Shown: one piece after another, positions 27,233-34,307 of the stretch | How positions within the stretch are numbered: position 1 is the stretch's first letter | Layout: the number at the start of each line of letters is the position of its first letter | Source: Tissierella sp. P1 | GTDB taxonomy: Bacteria; Bacillota; Clostridia; Tissierellales; Tissierellaceae | NCBI RefSeq assembly: GCF_002266425.1 | Contig: NZ_NPMN01000003.1 | Coordinates: 1 to 64,000 of the forward strand | Reading direction: 5' to 3' | Length of the DNA stretch: 64,000 nucleotides | Program-made: the position numbers and the translations under genes | Notes under the pieces: generated by a model | Databases searched by the model: none | The model's input: the letters and a program-made list of their open reading frames with translations, nothing else | Told to the model about the DNA's origin: nothing

Positions 27233-28036
27233 ATGGGCTATGTAGATGCTCTTGTGTTTTTTATTGATATATTAGGAAGTCAGGATAGAAATGATTTTGA
27301 TGAACTGTTTCAAATCAATGAAACTTTTCATGGAGAACTTGAGAAAAATCAGAGTTATGATAAGCCACATACTGCGTATGAAAGGGTAATATATACATTT
27401 TCAGACTGTGCGTATATCATATATAATTTCAAAGAGGGAATTGAAGAAGGTAGAAAAGATTTGAGAAAGCTATTTGATATAGCTTTAAGAAATACAGAAT
27501 ATTTAATAATGCAATTTTTAAAAAAGGGTTTTCTATGTAGAGGTGGAATTGCATATGACAAAGTTTACTATGAAAAAGAACGAAGCTTATTCTTTGGTCC
27601 AGCGGTAAATAGGGCACATTATTTTGAGGATAAAATATCGGTTGTTCCTCGTATTATAATGGATGATTATATTGCTACTAATGTATTAGCGTTAAATCAG
27701 GAGTGGCTTGATAATGCAAGTAGTCAAGAGGAGAAACAGCTTATTCAAGAAAGCAATGGGAATATAGTTAAACAAGATGAGGACAAAGAATATTATTTGC
27801 ACTATCTTAACAGTTTTGAACTAGGGGTTAACTATTCTGAATATGAGCAGTTAAGTGAAGACTTGTATATTCTAATTCAAAGAGAAATCCAGAATCAGAA
27901 ATTGAAAATTGCTAACAATTCAGCTCAGAAAGATGCATATGAAAAAATTATAAAAAAGTATGAGTGGTTAAAAAGATATCTAGACGAATCCCAGCCGATT
28001 CATGATGTGATGGGAATTTTATTTCCATTTGTGTAG
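27233..28036 (+). CDS. Cyclase-fold protein (class III nucleotidyl cyclase-like)
   Basis: 267 residues from ATG 27233 (GGGGTGAGG upstream). The order of motifs is that of the class III cyclase/palm fold: ALVFFIDILGS (first metal Asp), VIYTFSDCAYIIY (second Asp), LCRGGIAYDKVYY and LFFGPAVNRAHYFE. Proteins of this type are common and mostly uncharacterised; some relatives (PycC) make cyclic pyrimidine nucleotides in the Pycsar defence system. No effector with a cNMP-binding domain is visible. The membrane coiled-coil proteins upstream could be partners, but that is a guess. It has its own promoter and operator-like site. Confidence 0.5.
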   Translation: MGYVDALVFFIDILGSQDRNDFDELFQINETFHGELEKNQSYDKPHTAYERVIYTFSDCAYIIYNFKEGIEEGRKDLRKLFDIALRNTEYLIMQFLKKGFLCRGGIAYDKVYYEKERSLFFGPAVNRAHYFEDKISVVPRIIMDDYIATNVLALNQEWLDNASSQEEKQLIQESNGNIVKQDEDKEYYLHYLNSFELGVNYSEYEQLSEDLYILIQREIQNQKLKIANNSAQKDAYEKIIKKYEWLKRYLDESQPIHDVMGILFPFV

Positions 28037-28235
28037 TATGATAAAAATTTTTGTTAAATTATACGATAGAAATGGAGAATGCTAACGAACTATATATAAT
28101 AATTTAATAGAACAAATATTAGAAAACAATGTAGAAGATGAAATGAAGCCTGAGATATAGGTTCTTTATTTATTCTTAAATTGCGAATGTTGAATCAATA
28201 ATTAAAGATATGATTTATAAAATAAAGGTAATATA

Positions 28236-28264
28236 TTGAAATAAGACCTTGTAAATGATAAAAT
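28236..28264 (+). promoter_or_regulatory. Toxin promoter, type I module at 28.3 kb
   Basis: TTGAAA, 17 bases, TAAAAT, followed by GGACAAGGTAATCGATA as in the sister modules. Confidence 0.7.
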
Positions 28265-28330
28265 TAGGACAAGGTAATCGATATATGCAGGTGTGATGCC
28301 ACCTCACCAAGGAAGAAGGGAGGTGGTGCG

Positions 28331-28441
28331 ATGAGTACATTTGAAGCTTTATCTTTAATGATAATGTTCTCTGTTTTTACTTTATCGCTGATCTCTCTGA
28401 TTATTAATCTAACGAAAGATAACAGAAAGACAAAAAAATAG
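28331..28441 (+). CDS. Holin-like type I toxin peptide
   Basis: 36 residues: MSTFEALSLMIMFSVFTLS, a continuous hydrophobic helix, then the basic tail KDNRKTKK. It is the longest and best preserved toxin of the array. ATG 28331 is preceded by GGGAGGTGG. The mRNA ends in the hairpin TCACCCT / AGGGTGA (28442-28468). The family is Hol_Tox; the expected role is a post-segregational killing peptide. Confidence 0.75.
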   Translation: MSTFEALSLMIMFSVFTLSLISLIINLTKDNRKTKK

Positions 28442-28523
28442 TCACCCTGCACTGCCATGCTAGGGTGATTTAAAAATTTTATTTCGCTAGGTGGCAATCA
28501 CATCTTGTGATGTCGATTACCTT
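28433..28523 (-). ncRNA. Antisense antitoxin RNA of the 28.3-kb module
   Basis: Minus-strand promoter TTTACT (28552-28557), 16 bases, TATAAT (28530-28535). The RNA of about 90 nt carries AAGGTAATCGACATC, TGCCACC and the shared terminator hairpin. It overlaps the 3' end of the toxin gene. Confidence 0.7.
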
Positions 28524-28632
28524 ATTTATATTATACCAAAATATTGACTAAAGTAAACATATATGTTGTTTTACTTTATAGTCAATATCTTAAAAGGTTA
28601 TTTAATATTTATAAATTTAAAAAGTCCATTTA

Positions 28633-28662
28633 TAATCAGCTTTTACCGAGCTGATTTTTTAA
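28633..28662. terminator. Hairpin downstream of the module
   Basis: AATCAGCT / AGCTGATT stem with T6. The same hairpin follows the 32.9-kb module (about 33118-33147). Confidence 0.55.
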
Positions 28663-28687
28663 TACCCAAAATGGAGGAGGAATAAGA

Positions 28688-28990
28688 ATGGAGATTATTA
28701 TAAGAGAAAAAGAAGACGATTTAATGTTATATTATTTAGACAAAGGGTATAGAGATTTATGTAATATGAAATGGGGTAGAAAAAAGATTAGACTAATGAG
28801 GGAAATATTCTCTTTTGTTAAATACAACGACTCTATTTCGGAAGATAAAAAAGAGCAGATAATTAGATATCTCTTTCATGAGATTCAAAAACGAGCAGAA
28901 GCTAAAAAGCACTCTAAACGATTTCTATTATATCAAATAAATAGGTATGAGGATATATATGATTTAGTGAAAGTGTTCTTAGATAGTTAA
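28688..28990 (+). CDS. Small hypothetical protein
   Basis: 100 residues, basic and helical (WGRKKIRLMREIFSFV, EIQKRAEAKKHSKRF). Start ATG 28688 behind GGAGGAG. It lies 25 bases upstream of the acetyltransferase-like gene, so they are one operon in the cassette that follows the 28.3-kb toxin module. No family recognised. Confidence 0.5.
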   Translation: MEIIIREKEDDLMLYYLDKGYRDLCNMKWGRKKIRLMREIFSFVKYNDSISEDKKEQIIRYLFHEIQKRAEAKKHSKRFLLYQINRYEDIYDLVKVFLDS

Positions 28991-29014
28991 AATAATGATA
29001 GGGGGTAATCCATT

Positions 29015-29599
29015 ATGTTTTCTAAATGGAAAAGACTATATATGCTTGCAGAAGAAAGATTAGAAAGTCAAGGAGAATATATAAGAGAAAATAACAAGGA
29101 TAAAAAAGCCTACGATAATATAATGGATAACCTTAATTTTATTTTAAATCAACATGGTGAGCATAATATTAATATATATTTTTCAAATAATGAATTATAT
29201 TATATTGCAGAAACTTGGAGACCAAGTATAGGAGAAAATAACTATACTATAGAACTATGTACTTATAGGCTAGAAGAAATTCCGATAAGGACATCACCTA
29301 TAGCTGAGTTAAGTGCTAGCTTAGAATTAAATGATTGTAATAAGGAAAAGATTGCTTATATTGAATCAATTGACACGTTTAGAGAAAAACGTAAGGGTCA
29401 TGGGAGTCAAATATTGAAAAGATTTATTTATATAGTTAAAAATACAAGTGTAAATACTATAGAAGGGGAACTATTTAATAGCACTCCAATAGGAGTAGAA
29501 AACTTAAAGAAATTTTATATTAATAATGGGTTCAATGTACATGGTGGTAAATTTAGTATGGTAATTAGAGAATTAAAGCCGAACTATAACAAAGATTAA
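29015..29599 (+). CDS. Protein with C-terminal GNAT-like acetyltransferase domain
   Basis: 194 residues, ATG 29015 behind GGGGG. The N-terminal third is helical and unknown. The C-terminal part has IESIDTFREKRKGHGSQILKRFI, which fits the acetyl-CoA loop (R/K-x-x-G-x-G/S), and a late LKKFYINNGF that is typical of GNAT proteins (FYxxxGF). Substrate unknown. Confidence 0.6.
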   Translation: MFSKWKRLYMLAEERLESQGEYIRENNKDKKAYDNIMDNLNFILNQHGEHNINIYFSNNELYYIAETWRPSIGENNYTIELCTYRLEEIPIRTSPIAELSASLELNDCNKEKIAYIESIDTFREKRKGHGSQILKRFIYIVKNTSVNTIEGELFNSTPIGVENLKKFYINNGFNVHGGKFSMVIRELKPNYNKD

Positions 29600-29630
29600 T
29601 ATCGACTATCTATTTTTATAAAACTAAAGT

Positions 29631-29675
29631 TAATATATTGAAATAAAGCATAGTCAATAATAAAAGTAGGATGAG
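29631..29675 (+). repeat. Decayed type I module promoter/leader
   Basis: TAATATATTGAAATAAAG and GATGAGGTAATCGGATAAT match the toxin promoter and leader of the intact modules. It is cut off where the ORF6N-gene fragment begins. Confidence 0.55.
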
Positions 29676-29682
29676 GTAATCG

Positions 29683-29820
29683 GATAATATATTAAATAGC
29701 TTTACAACTGTTATTCAAGCAGTAAATATTGATATTATAGATCATTTAAAAAATATGAATAGAATTCAACAGATACAAAGCCATCATTAGTTATGGCTTT
29801 TTTCTTTAAATAAATAGGGG
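29683..29820 (+). repeat. ORF6N-gene 3' end plus terminator, copy 2
   Basis: The frame NILNSFTTVIQAVNIDIIDHLKN ends at TAG 29788-29790, then the AAAGCCAT / ATGGCTTT hairpin with T-run. It is nearly identical to copy 4 at 34020. Homology continues to about 29875. Confidence 0.65.
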
Positions 29821-29875
29821 ATATTGAAAAGGAAAATATAAAATTATACCTCAAAAAATATTCAAAAACTCCGTA

Positions 29876-30033
29876 GAAGATAATATATTATCTAGACAAC
29901 ATAGGGATATTAAAGAGAATATTAGGTTGATAGAAACTAATATTAAAGAGAGTATAATTGATAAAACTTCAATCGTTTATTCCAAAGTAGATAATATTAA
30001 TGAAATGATGATTAAGAATGAAGTGACAAACTC
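29876..30033 (+). pseudogene. Fragment of a third coiled-coil paralogue
   Basis: The open frame EDNILSRQHRDIKENIRLIETN ... VDNINEMMIKNE matches the middle of the two membrane coiled-coil proteins (the QH-xx-I/L-E region and the following helix). No start and no membrane helix. An IS3-type end follows. Confidence 0.45.
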
Positions 30034-30140
30034 CTCTTGTGGTAGACAGTTAAAATAATAAAAACTGCTTAAGACAAGGAGGAGCATATTTTTATGGGAA
30101 GAAAAAATAAAATGCCAAGTTTTTAAAAAAATCAAGCTGA
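30031..30140 (+). mobile_element. Left-end remnant of an IS3-family element
   Basis: Nearly identical over 100 bases to 32183-32290: a TGTxGTAGACAGTTAAAATAA end and the start of an OrfA frame (MGRKNKMPSF then stop). No transposase remains. Confidence 0.55.
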
Positions 30141-30335
30141 AGACTTACTTCTCGCCTATACAATCTTATGAGTGAAGGTTCCTAGCATGGGTTGATAGTA
30201 CTTAGTGTTAATGACTTTGACTCTAAATATAATTTTGAAGGATAGTTAACTTATTTAGATATATATGGATGGACTTCCATATTATTACATGGTATAATGG
30301 CTAGGTGTATTTTTTATAAAAAGGAGGTTTTTCAA

Positions 30336-31337
30336 TTGAAGAAAAGATTAGGGTTTATCATTATTTTATCAGTAATTATGTTAACCTTAGTATCTTGTAG
30401 CTCTAATCCTGACAATAGTAGTTTAAGTGCTAACAATGATTTAGTAGATACTAAAGTAGCTGAAAAGGATATTACAAGCAAAATACTTATTAATAATGAC
30501 GGTAGTGATACTACTTTAGATGAACTAAGTGTTATAAGGATAGATAGTAATGGTATGAGAGTTCGTGACGGGAGGTTTTCAGAATATGGATTTCCAGAGA
30601 ATAGAGATTTTGATGGGATATCAGTTAGAGAAGTAATTGAAAAAGCATTGGAACAGACTAAAAGAACTAATAACTTTTCTGCACATTTTGAAGGTGTTTA
30701 TGAATTGTCAATAGGTACAGATTATTTTAATATATATCATAATCAGGATGAGAAAGGAAGATTTAGGACTGTTTATGAAGTGAAAGATTACAAAACAAGG
30801 GATGTGGAAATTGGAACCACAGTCTTTGATGGTGAAAAGTATAAGTGCATATTACCTAGTTATTCTGATAATGGTGGACCTAATTTACCAGCAGGTTTAT
30901 CAGGAGCTGAAGTATTTGAAATACTAAAAAACCAAAATATTAACGGAAGAAGCCAAATAATAGAAGGGATTGATTTGGAAGAATTAATCGAGGAATATCC
31001 AGACATAGTAGAGCCAGCTATTAGAGATTCCGTATCCTTTTTAGAAATATTTGCTGAAAGTGAATCGGGTTCTTTTATAAGATTTAAAGATGGCTTTAAA
31101 AGACCATATAATAATGATTTTGATGATGACAATGTTTACCATATTATGTATATAAAAAGGAATACAGACAATCCAGATAACCAAACAAAGTTTGAATTCT
31201 ATATAGATAAAGATACCAATTTAATAAGGTTTCAACAAGGTACAATGAGTGGTCAGTTAAATTATTCAGCAACTTTAAAATACTATTCGGAAGACAATGA
31301 ATATACAGACGAATTTTTCTTACTTGAAGATTTTTAA
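30336..31337 (+). CDS. Lipoprotein of unknown function
   Basis: 333 residues from TTG 30336, chosen because AAAGGAGG lies 9 bases upstream; an ATG at 30297 would put extra residues before the signal. Lipobox LVSC follows a hydrophobic h-region (LGFIIILSVIMLTLVSC), so the mature protein is tethered outside the membrane. The middle and C-terminal regions are acidic beta-rich sequence (VREVIEKALEQ, FEFYIDKDTNLIRFQQG) without a recognised domain; the C-terminal part resembles extracellular LolA/DUF-like sensor domains only in general look. It lies between IS3 remnants. Confidence 0.6.
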   Translation: MKKRLGFIIILSVIMLTLVSCSSNPDNSSLSANNDLVDTKVAEKDITSKILINNDGSDTTLDELSVIRIDSNGMRVRDGRFSEYGFPENRDFDGISVREVIEKALEQTKRTNNFSAHFEGVYELSIGTDYFNIYHNQDEKGRFRTVYEVKDYKTRDVEIGTTVFDGEKYKCILPSYSDNGGPNLPAGLSGAEVFEILKNQNINGRSQIIEGIDLEELIEEYPDIVEPAIRDSVSFLEIFAESESGSFIRFKDGFKRPYNNDFDDDNVYHIMYIKRNTDNPDNQTKFEFYIDKDTNLIRFQQGTMSGQLNYSATLKYYSEDNEYTDEFFLLEDF

Positions 31338-31415
31338 ATAGAATTTTACTTTCAGAATATATAATAATCTTTTGAAGATATTATTATATTAATATAAAAA
31401 TTAAGGGGGAAAATA

Positions 31416-32138
31416 ATGATTAGCAAGAAGGCATCGAAAAGACTTATTTTATCAATTGCTGTTATTAGTTTGATTACTTTATTATCAGTGACAGCTTTCG
31501 CTTCACCAGTAAGAAATACCATTGAAGTTATGTATAATAATATCAAATTGGTTATAGATGGTAAAACCGTTCAATTTGGAAAAGACTCAAATGGTAAAGA
31601 AATTCAACCTTTTATTTATAATGGAATTACATATTTACCTGTAAGAGCAGTAGGAGAGGCAATAGGAAAAAATGTTGAATGGGATAATGCAACAAATACA
31701 GTAATAATGAGTGAGCCTATTGAGGCTTCTAACCAAGTCCAGTATTTGGCAGATGTAGAACCACCTTATCAGGCAGAGTGGTGGAAGGTATATAAATCAG
31801 ATGATAGAAAATCATTTAATATGGGTGGTAAAGAATATAATAATGGGTTTGTAAGTTCAAGTGATCATAGCTTATTATTTAATCTAGATGAAAGATTTGT
31901 GGAAATTGAAGGAGTTCTTGGAGCAGTTAGATTTTTGCATCCTGATATAGGAAGAAATGTTGAAATTTATTTAGATGGAGAACTATATAAAACATATTTA
32001 ATAAAACATCCTGATCTTCCACAAAAAATTACAATACCAGTGACAGGTGTAAAGCAATTAGAGATTGTATTACCCTTTAACAGCGAGTTTGGTTATGATA
32101 ATAGTGATATCGGCTTCGGAAATGTTACTGTTAAATAA
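31416..32138 (+). CDS. Secreted stalk-domain / NPCBM-like surface protein
   Basis: 240 residues with a signal peptide (cleavage near AFA-SPV). Residues about 40-105 are a copper-amine-oxidase-N-like stalk domain (VIDGKTVQF ... YLPVRAVGEAIGKNVEWDNATNTVIM), common in clostridial exported proteins. The C-terminal half (KSFNMGGKEYNNGFV ... LDERFVEIEGVLG ... VEIYLDGELYKTY) matches the NPCBM carbohydrate-binding type. It probably binds sugars of the cell surface. ATG 31416 is preceded by AAGGGGG. It stands between two IS3-family remnants. Confidence 0.75.
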   Translation: MISKKASKRLILSIAVISLITLLSVTAFASPVRNTIEVMYNNIKLVIDGKTVQFGKDSNGKEIQPFIYNGITYLPVRAVGEAIGKNVEWDNATNTVIMSEPIEASNQVQYLADVEPPYQAEWWKVYKSDDRKSFNMGGKEYNNGFVSSSDHSLLFNLDERFVEIEGVLGAVRFLHPDIGRNVEIYLDGELYKTYLIKHPDLPQKITIPVTGVKQLEIVLPFNSEFGYDNSDIGFGNVTVK

Positions 32139-32182
32139 CTAAATGATAAAATAATTTTTAAAATATATTGCAATTTTGATAT

Positions 32183-32640
32183 GCTCTCCTTGTTGTAGAC
32201 AGTTAAAATAATAAAAACTGTTTAAGACAATTAAGAGCATATTTTTGTGGGAAGAAAAAATAAAGTGCCAAGTTTTTAAAAACTGAAGCTATTGAAAAAT
32301 ATCTTCAAGATAAAGATTCACTAAACTATTTAGTTAAAGAGCTTAATGTAAATATTTCAAGCATTCAACAATAGAATTTAAATTTTTAGCCGTAAAAGAT
32401 TATCTAGCTGGTGATTATTCTTTAATGGGAATTTGTAAAAAGTACGGCATTAAATCAACTAGGCAACTCAGAGAGTGGATTTTAAAGTATAATGGTTATG
32501 AGGAAGCAAAGTCTTCTGGAATAGGAAGAGTGTCAATTATGACTAAAGAATGCAAGACAGCTTATGAAGAACGAATTGAAATAGTAAAACACTGCATAAT
32601 ACTAGTATGCAAGCAAGAATTACTTAAAGAATATGAATAA
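32183..32640 (+). mobile_element. Degenerate IS3-family element with OrfA remnant
   Basis: It begins with the TTGTTGTAGACAGTTAAAATAA end seen at 30031. It contains a decayed OrfA: TEAIEKYLQDKDSLNYLVKELNV (first helix-turn-helix), then after stops FKFLAVKDYLAGDYSLMGICKKYGIKS and TRQLREWILKYNGYEEAK (second helix-turn-helix, frame 32425-32640). OrfB and the right end are missing; the sequence fuses directly to ORF6N 3'-end copy 3. Confidence 0.65.
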
Positions 32641-32690
32641 GATTCAACAGACAGAAAGCGATTATTAGTTATAGTTTTTTCTTTTTTAAG
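32618..32690 (+). repeat. ORF6N-gene 3' end plus terminator, copy 3 (degenerate)
   Basis: LKNMNKIQQTESDY then TAG in a frame different from the IS remnant, followed by a damaged hairpin (AAAGCGAT ... TATAGTTTTTT). Diverged from copies 1, 2 and 4. Confidence 0.5.
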
Positions 32691-32727
32691 AAATAGAAAC
32701 TTTGATTTACAAAATAAAGGTAATATA

Positions 32728-32756
32728 TTGAAATAAAGTTTTGGTCGTGATAAAAT
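32728..32756 (+). promoter_or_regulatory. Toxin promoter, type I module at 32.8 kb
   Basis: TTGAAA, 17 bases, TAAAAT; leader continues AATAAGGTAGTCGACAT. Confidence 0.7.
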
Positions 32757-32835
32757 CGTAGAATAAGGTAGTCGACATAAATACAGGGTGTGGTTACCGC
32801 CATACTTCCGAAGAGAAAGGAAGGAGGTGGTGTAG

Positions 32836-32919
32836 ATGAGTACATTTCAAGCAATCTCTTTAATGATTACGTTTGCAATGTTTATCTTATCACTTATCTC
32901 CTATATAGATAGAAGATAA
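32836..32919 (+). CDS. Holin-like type I toxin peptide
   Basis: 27 residues: MSTFQAISLMITFAMFILSL, ending SYIDRR. It has the same layout as the other two toxins but a shorter basic tail. AAGGAGGTGG lies 6 bases before ATG 32836. The mRNA ends in the hairpin ATCACTCTGTA / TACAGAGTGAT (32924-32952). Confidence 0.75.
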   Translation: MSTFQAISLMITFAMFILSLISYIDRR

Positions 32920-33007
32920 AAAGATCACTCTGTATTCGCCGTACAGAGTGATTAAAATTAACTAACAAGTTGTACGGTAACCACACTTTTGTGGAGTCGA
33001 TTACCTT
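32917..33007 (-). ncRNA. Antisense antitoxin RNA of the 32.8-kb module
   Basis: Minus-strand promoter TTTACT (33036-33041), 16 bases, TATAAT (33014-33019). It carries AAGGTAATCGACTCC and the hairpin shared with the toxin mRNA. Its GTGG-TTACCG element pairs with the toxin leader (GGTTACCGCC) instead of the TGCCACC form, so this pair has diverged together. Confidence 0.7.
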
Positions 33008-33175
33008 ATTTATATTATACCAAAATATTGACTAAAGTAAACATATATGTTGTTTTATTTTATAGTCAATATCTTAAAAAGTTATTTCTTATTTATAAAT
33101 TTTAAAAATCCACTTATAATCAGCTTTGGTCGAGCTGATTTTTTTATTGGAAATATTTTGAAAGTATCTCTTGCT

Positions 33176-33205
33176 ATTATCATTCTAGAATGATAGAATG
33201 ATAAT
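33176..33205. promoter_or_regulatory. Operator-like palindrome before the RHH gene
   Basis: ATTATCATTCTA, 6 bases, TAGAATGATAAT: a perfect 12-bp inverted repeat. It also contains the tandem AGAATGAT AGAATGAT. It lies 21 bases before the start of a ribbon-helix-helix gene, as expected for an autoregulatory site. Confidence 0.6.
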
Positions 33206-33226
33206 AAGTATAGGAGGTGTATTAGA

Positions 33227-33369
33227 ATTAAAACTTTAACAGTAAGACTTGATGATGAACTTCATAGGCAATTTAAAATATATTCAATAAATAGTGGTAA
33301 AGATATGCAAAGTATATTAATTGAATATATAAAAAACTGCTAGAAGAAAATCAAGAGGACAAAAAATAA
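33227..33369 (+). pseudogene. Ribbon-helix-helix (CopG/Arc-like) protein with ATT start, frameshifted
   Basis: The frame KTLTVRLDDELHRQFKIYS then SGKDMQSILIEYI is a complete RHH domain. TAGGAGGTG lies at ideal spacing before ATT 33227; no ATG/GTG/TTG is available, so either ATT is used or the start is mutated. The frame ends at 33343, but one extra A in the A6 run at 33331-33336 gives KKLLEENQEDKK and a stop at 33367-33369. Size about 47 residues. It is probably a DNA-binding autorepressor or antitoxin; no toxin gene is adjacent. Confidence 0.5.
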
Positions 33370-33430
33370 GAAACAGCCCCCTCCACCGACCAAGGATTTA
33401 GGGACTGTTTGACCAGAGGTTACCCTCTAT
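33361..33430 (-). ncRNA. Candidate small RNA of about 70 nt
   Basis: Minus-strand promoter TTGAAT (33459-33464), 17 bases, TACAAT (33436-33441). The transcript starts with a perfect hairpin AGAGG-GTAA-CCTCT and ends with AAACAGTCCC ... GGGGGCTGTTT followed by CTTATTTTTT. Promoter, two hairpins and terminator make a compact unit opposite the end of the RHH gene. Size and layout resemble the antitoxin RNAs of the array. Confidence 0.5.
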
Positions 33431-33488
33431 GAAATATTGTATCATAGTTGGCAATCTCATTCAAGAACCCATAAATTGAAGGGAGAAA

Positions 33489-34137
33489 TTGATTATGATG
33501 GATTTAATATTAAAAGGAAAAATTTCTATTGATGACATGGAATTTAATCACATAGAAGGTGGATTTGGAAAAGGAAGAAGATCTATTTTAGCCAAAGATA
33601 TAGCTGATATACATGATAGGGAATTAAGGGAAATTAATGAAAGAATAAATGTAAATAGAATAAGATTCAAAGATGGAATTGATATTATAAATTTAAAGGG
33701 TACAGAATTCGAGATCGGTTTAACCGATAACGGAATTTATACTCAGAATGCAGTAAATAGGAGTAGGAATATTTACTTACTATCAGAAAGAGGATATGCA
33801 AAACTTCTAAAAATATTAGAAGATGATTTTGCATGGGAACAGTATGAGAAACTAGTAGATAACTATTTCAACATGAGAGAAATAATAACATCAAACCAAA
33901 CTTCAAAATCTTTGCCTATAGCACCAAATAATAATCCACTCCAACAACAAAAAGAAAAAACTTAAAAAAGCAGTTATTACATCTAACTACCTAATAGATT
34001 ATATTGGTTCATCCAATGGTCTTGTACCTGATGATATATTAAATAATTTTACAACTGTCATTCAAGCAGTAAATATTGATATTATAGATCACTTAAGAAA
34101 TATGAATAGAATTCAACAGACACAAAGCCATCATTAG
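33489..34137 (+). pseudogene. ORF6N-domain protein (phage antirepressor type), frameshifted
   Basis: The first frame starts at ATG 33495 or 33498, or upstream at 33489, and ends at 33965. Residues 10-115 are an ORF6N domain (RSILAKDIADIHDRELREINERI ... GIYTQNAVNRSRNIYLLSERGYAKLLKIL). One A added to the A6 run near 33955-33960 restores KNLKKAVITSNYLIDYIGSS and leads to the stop at 34135-34137. The last 35 residues (NNFTTVIQAVNIDIIDHL...) are the sequence copied at 26878, 29683 and 32618. ORF6N proteins are DNA-binding regulators of phages and mobile elements. Confidence 0.65.
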
Positions 34138-34235
34138 TTATGGCTTTTTTCTTTAAATAAATAGGGGTTATTGAAAAAGAAAATGTAAAATTATACCACG
34201 AAAAATATTCAAAAACCCCTTAAAACCTTGATTAA
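34020..34235 (+). repeat. ORF6N-gene 3' end plus terminator, copy 4 (parent copy)
   Basis: It contains the end of the ORF6N gene, the hairpin AAAGCCAT / ATGGCTTT with T6 (34124-34150) and a following conserved block (GGGTTATTGAAAAAGAAAATG ... ATTCAAAAACCCC). The same block follows copies 1 and 2. Confidence 0.65.
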
Positions 34236-34256
34236 ACCCTAACTTTAGGGTATAAT
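34228..34256 (+). promoter_or_regulatory. Promoter of the SLH/surface-protein operon
   Basis: -35 TTGATT, 17 bases, -10 TATAAT. A small inverted repeat ACGTT-CTAA-AACGT follows in the leader, then GGAGGAAT before ATG 34308. Confidence 0.65.
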
Positions 34257-34307
34257 ATAAATAACAAAACATACGTTCTAAAACGTAAACAAAAGGAGGA
34301 ATTACTT

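Noticed and set aside
21945..33045. CRISPR array as explanation for the spaced repeats
   Set aside because: Repeats are about 300 bp apart in structure and contain promoters, peptides and terminators; no short direct repeats with even spacers.
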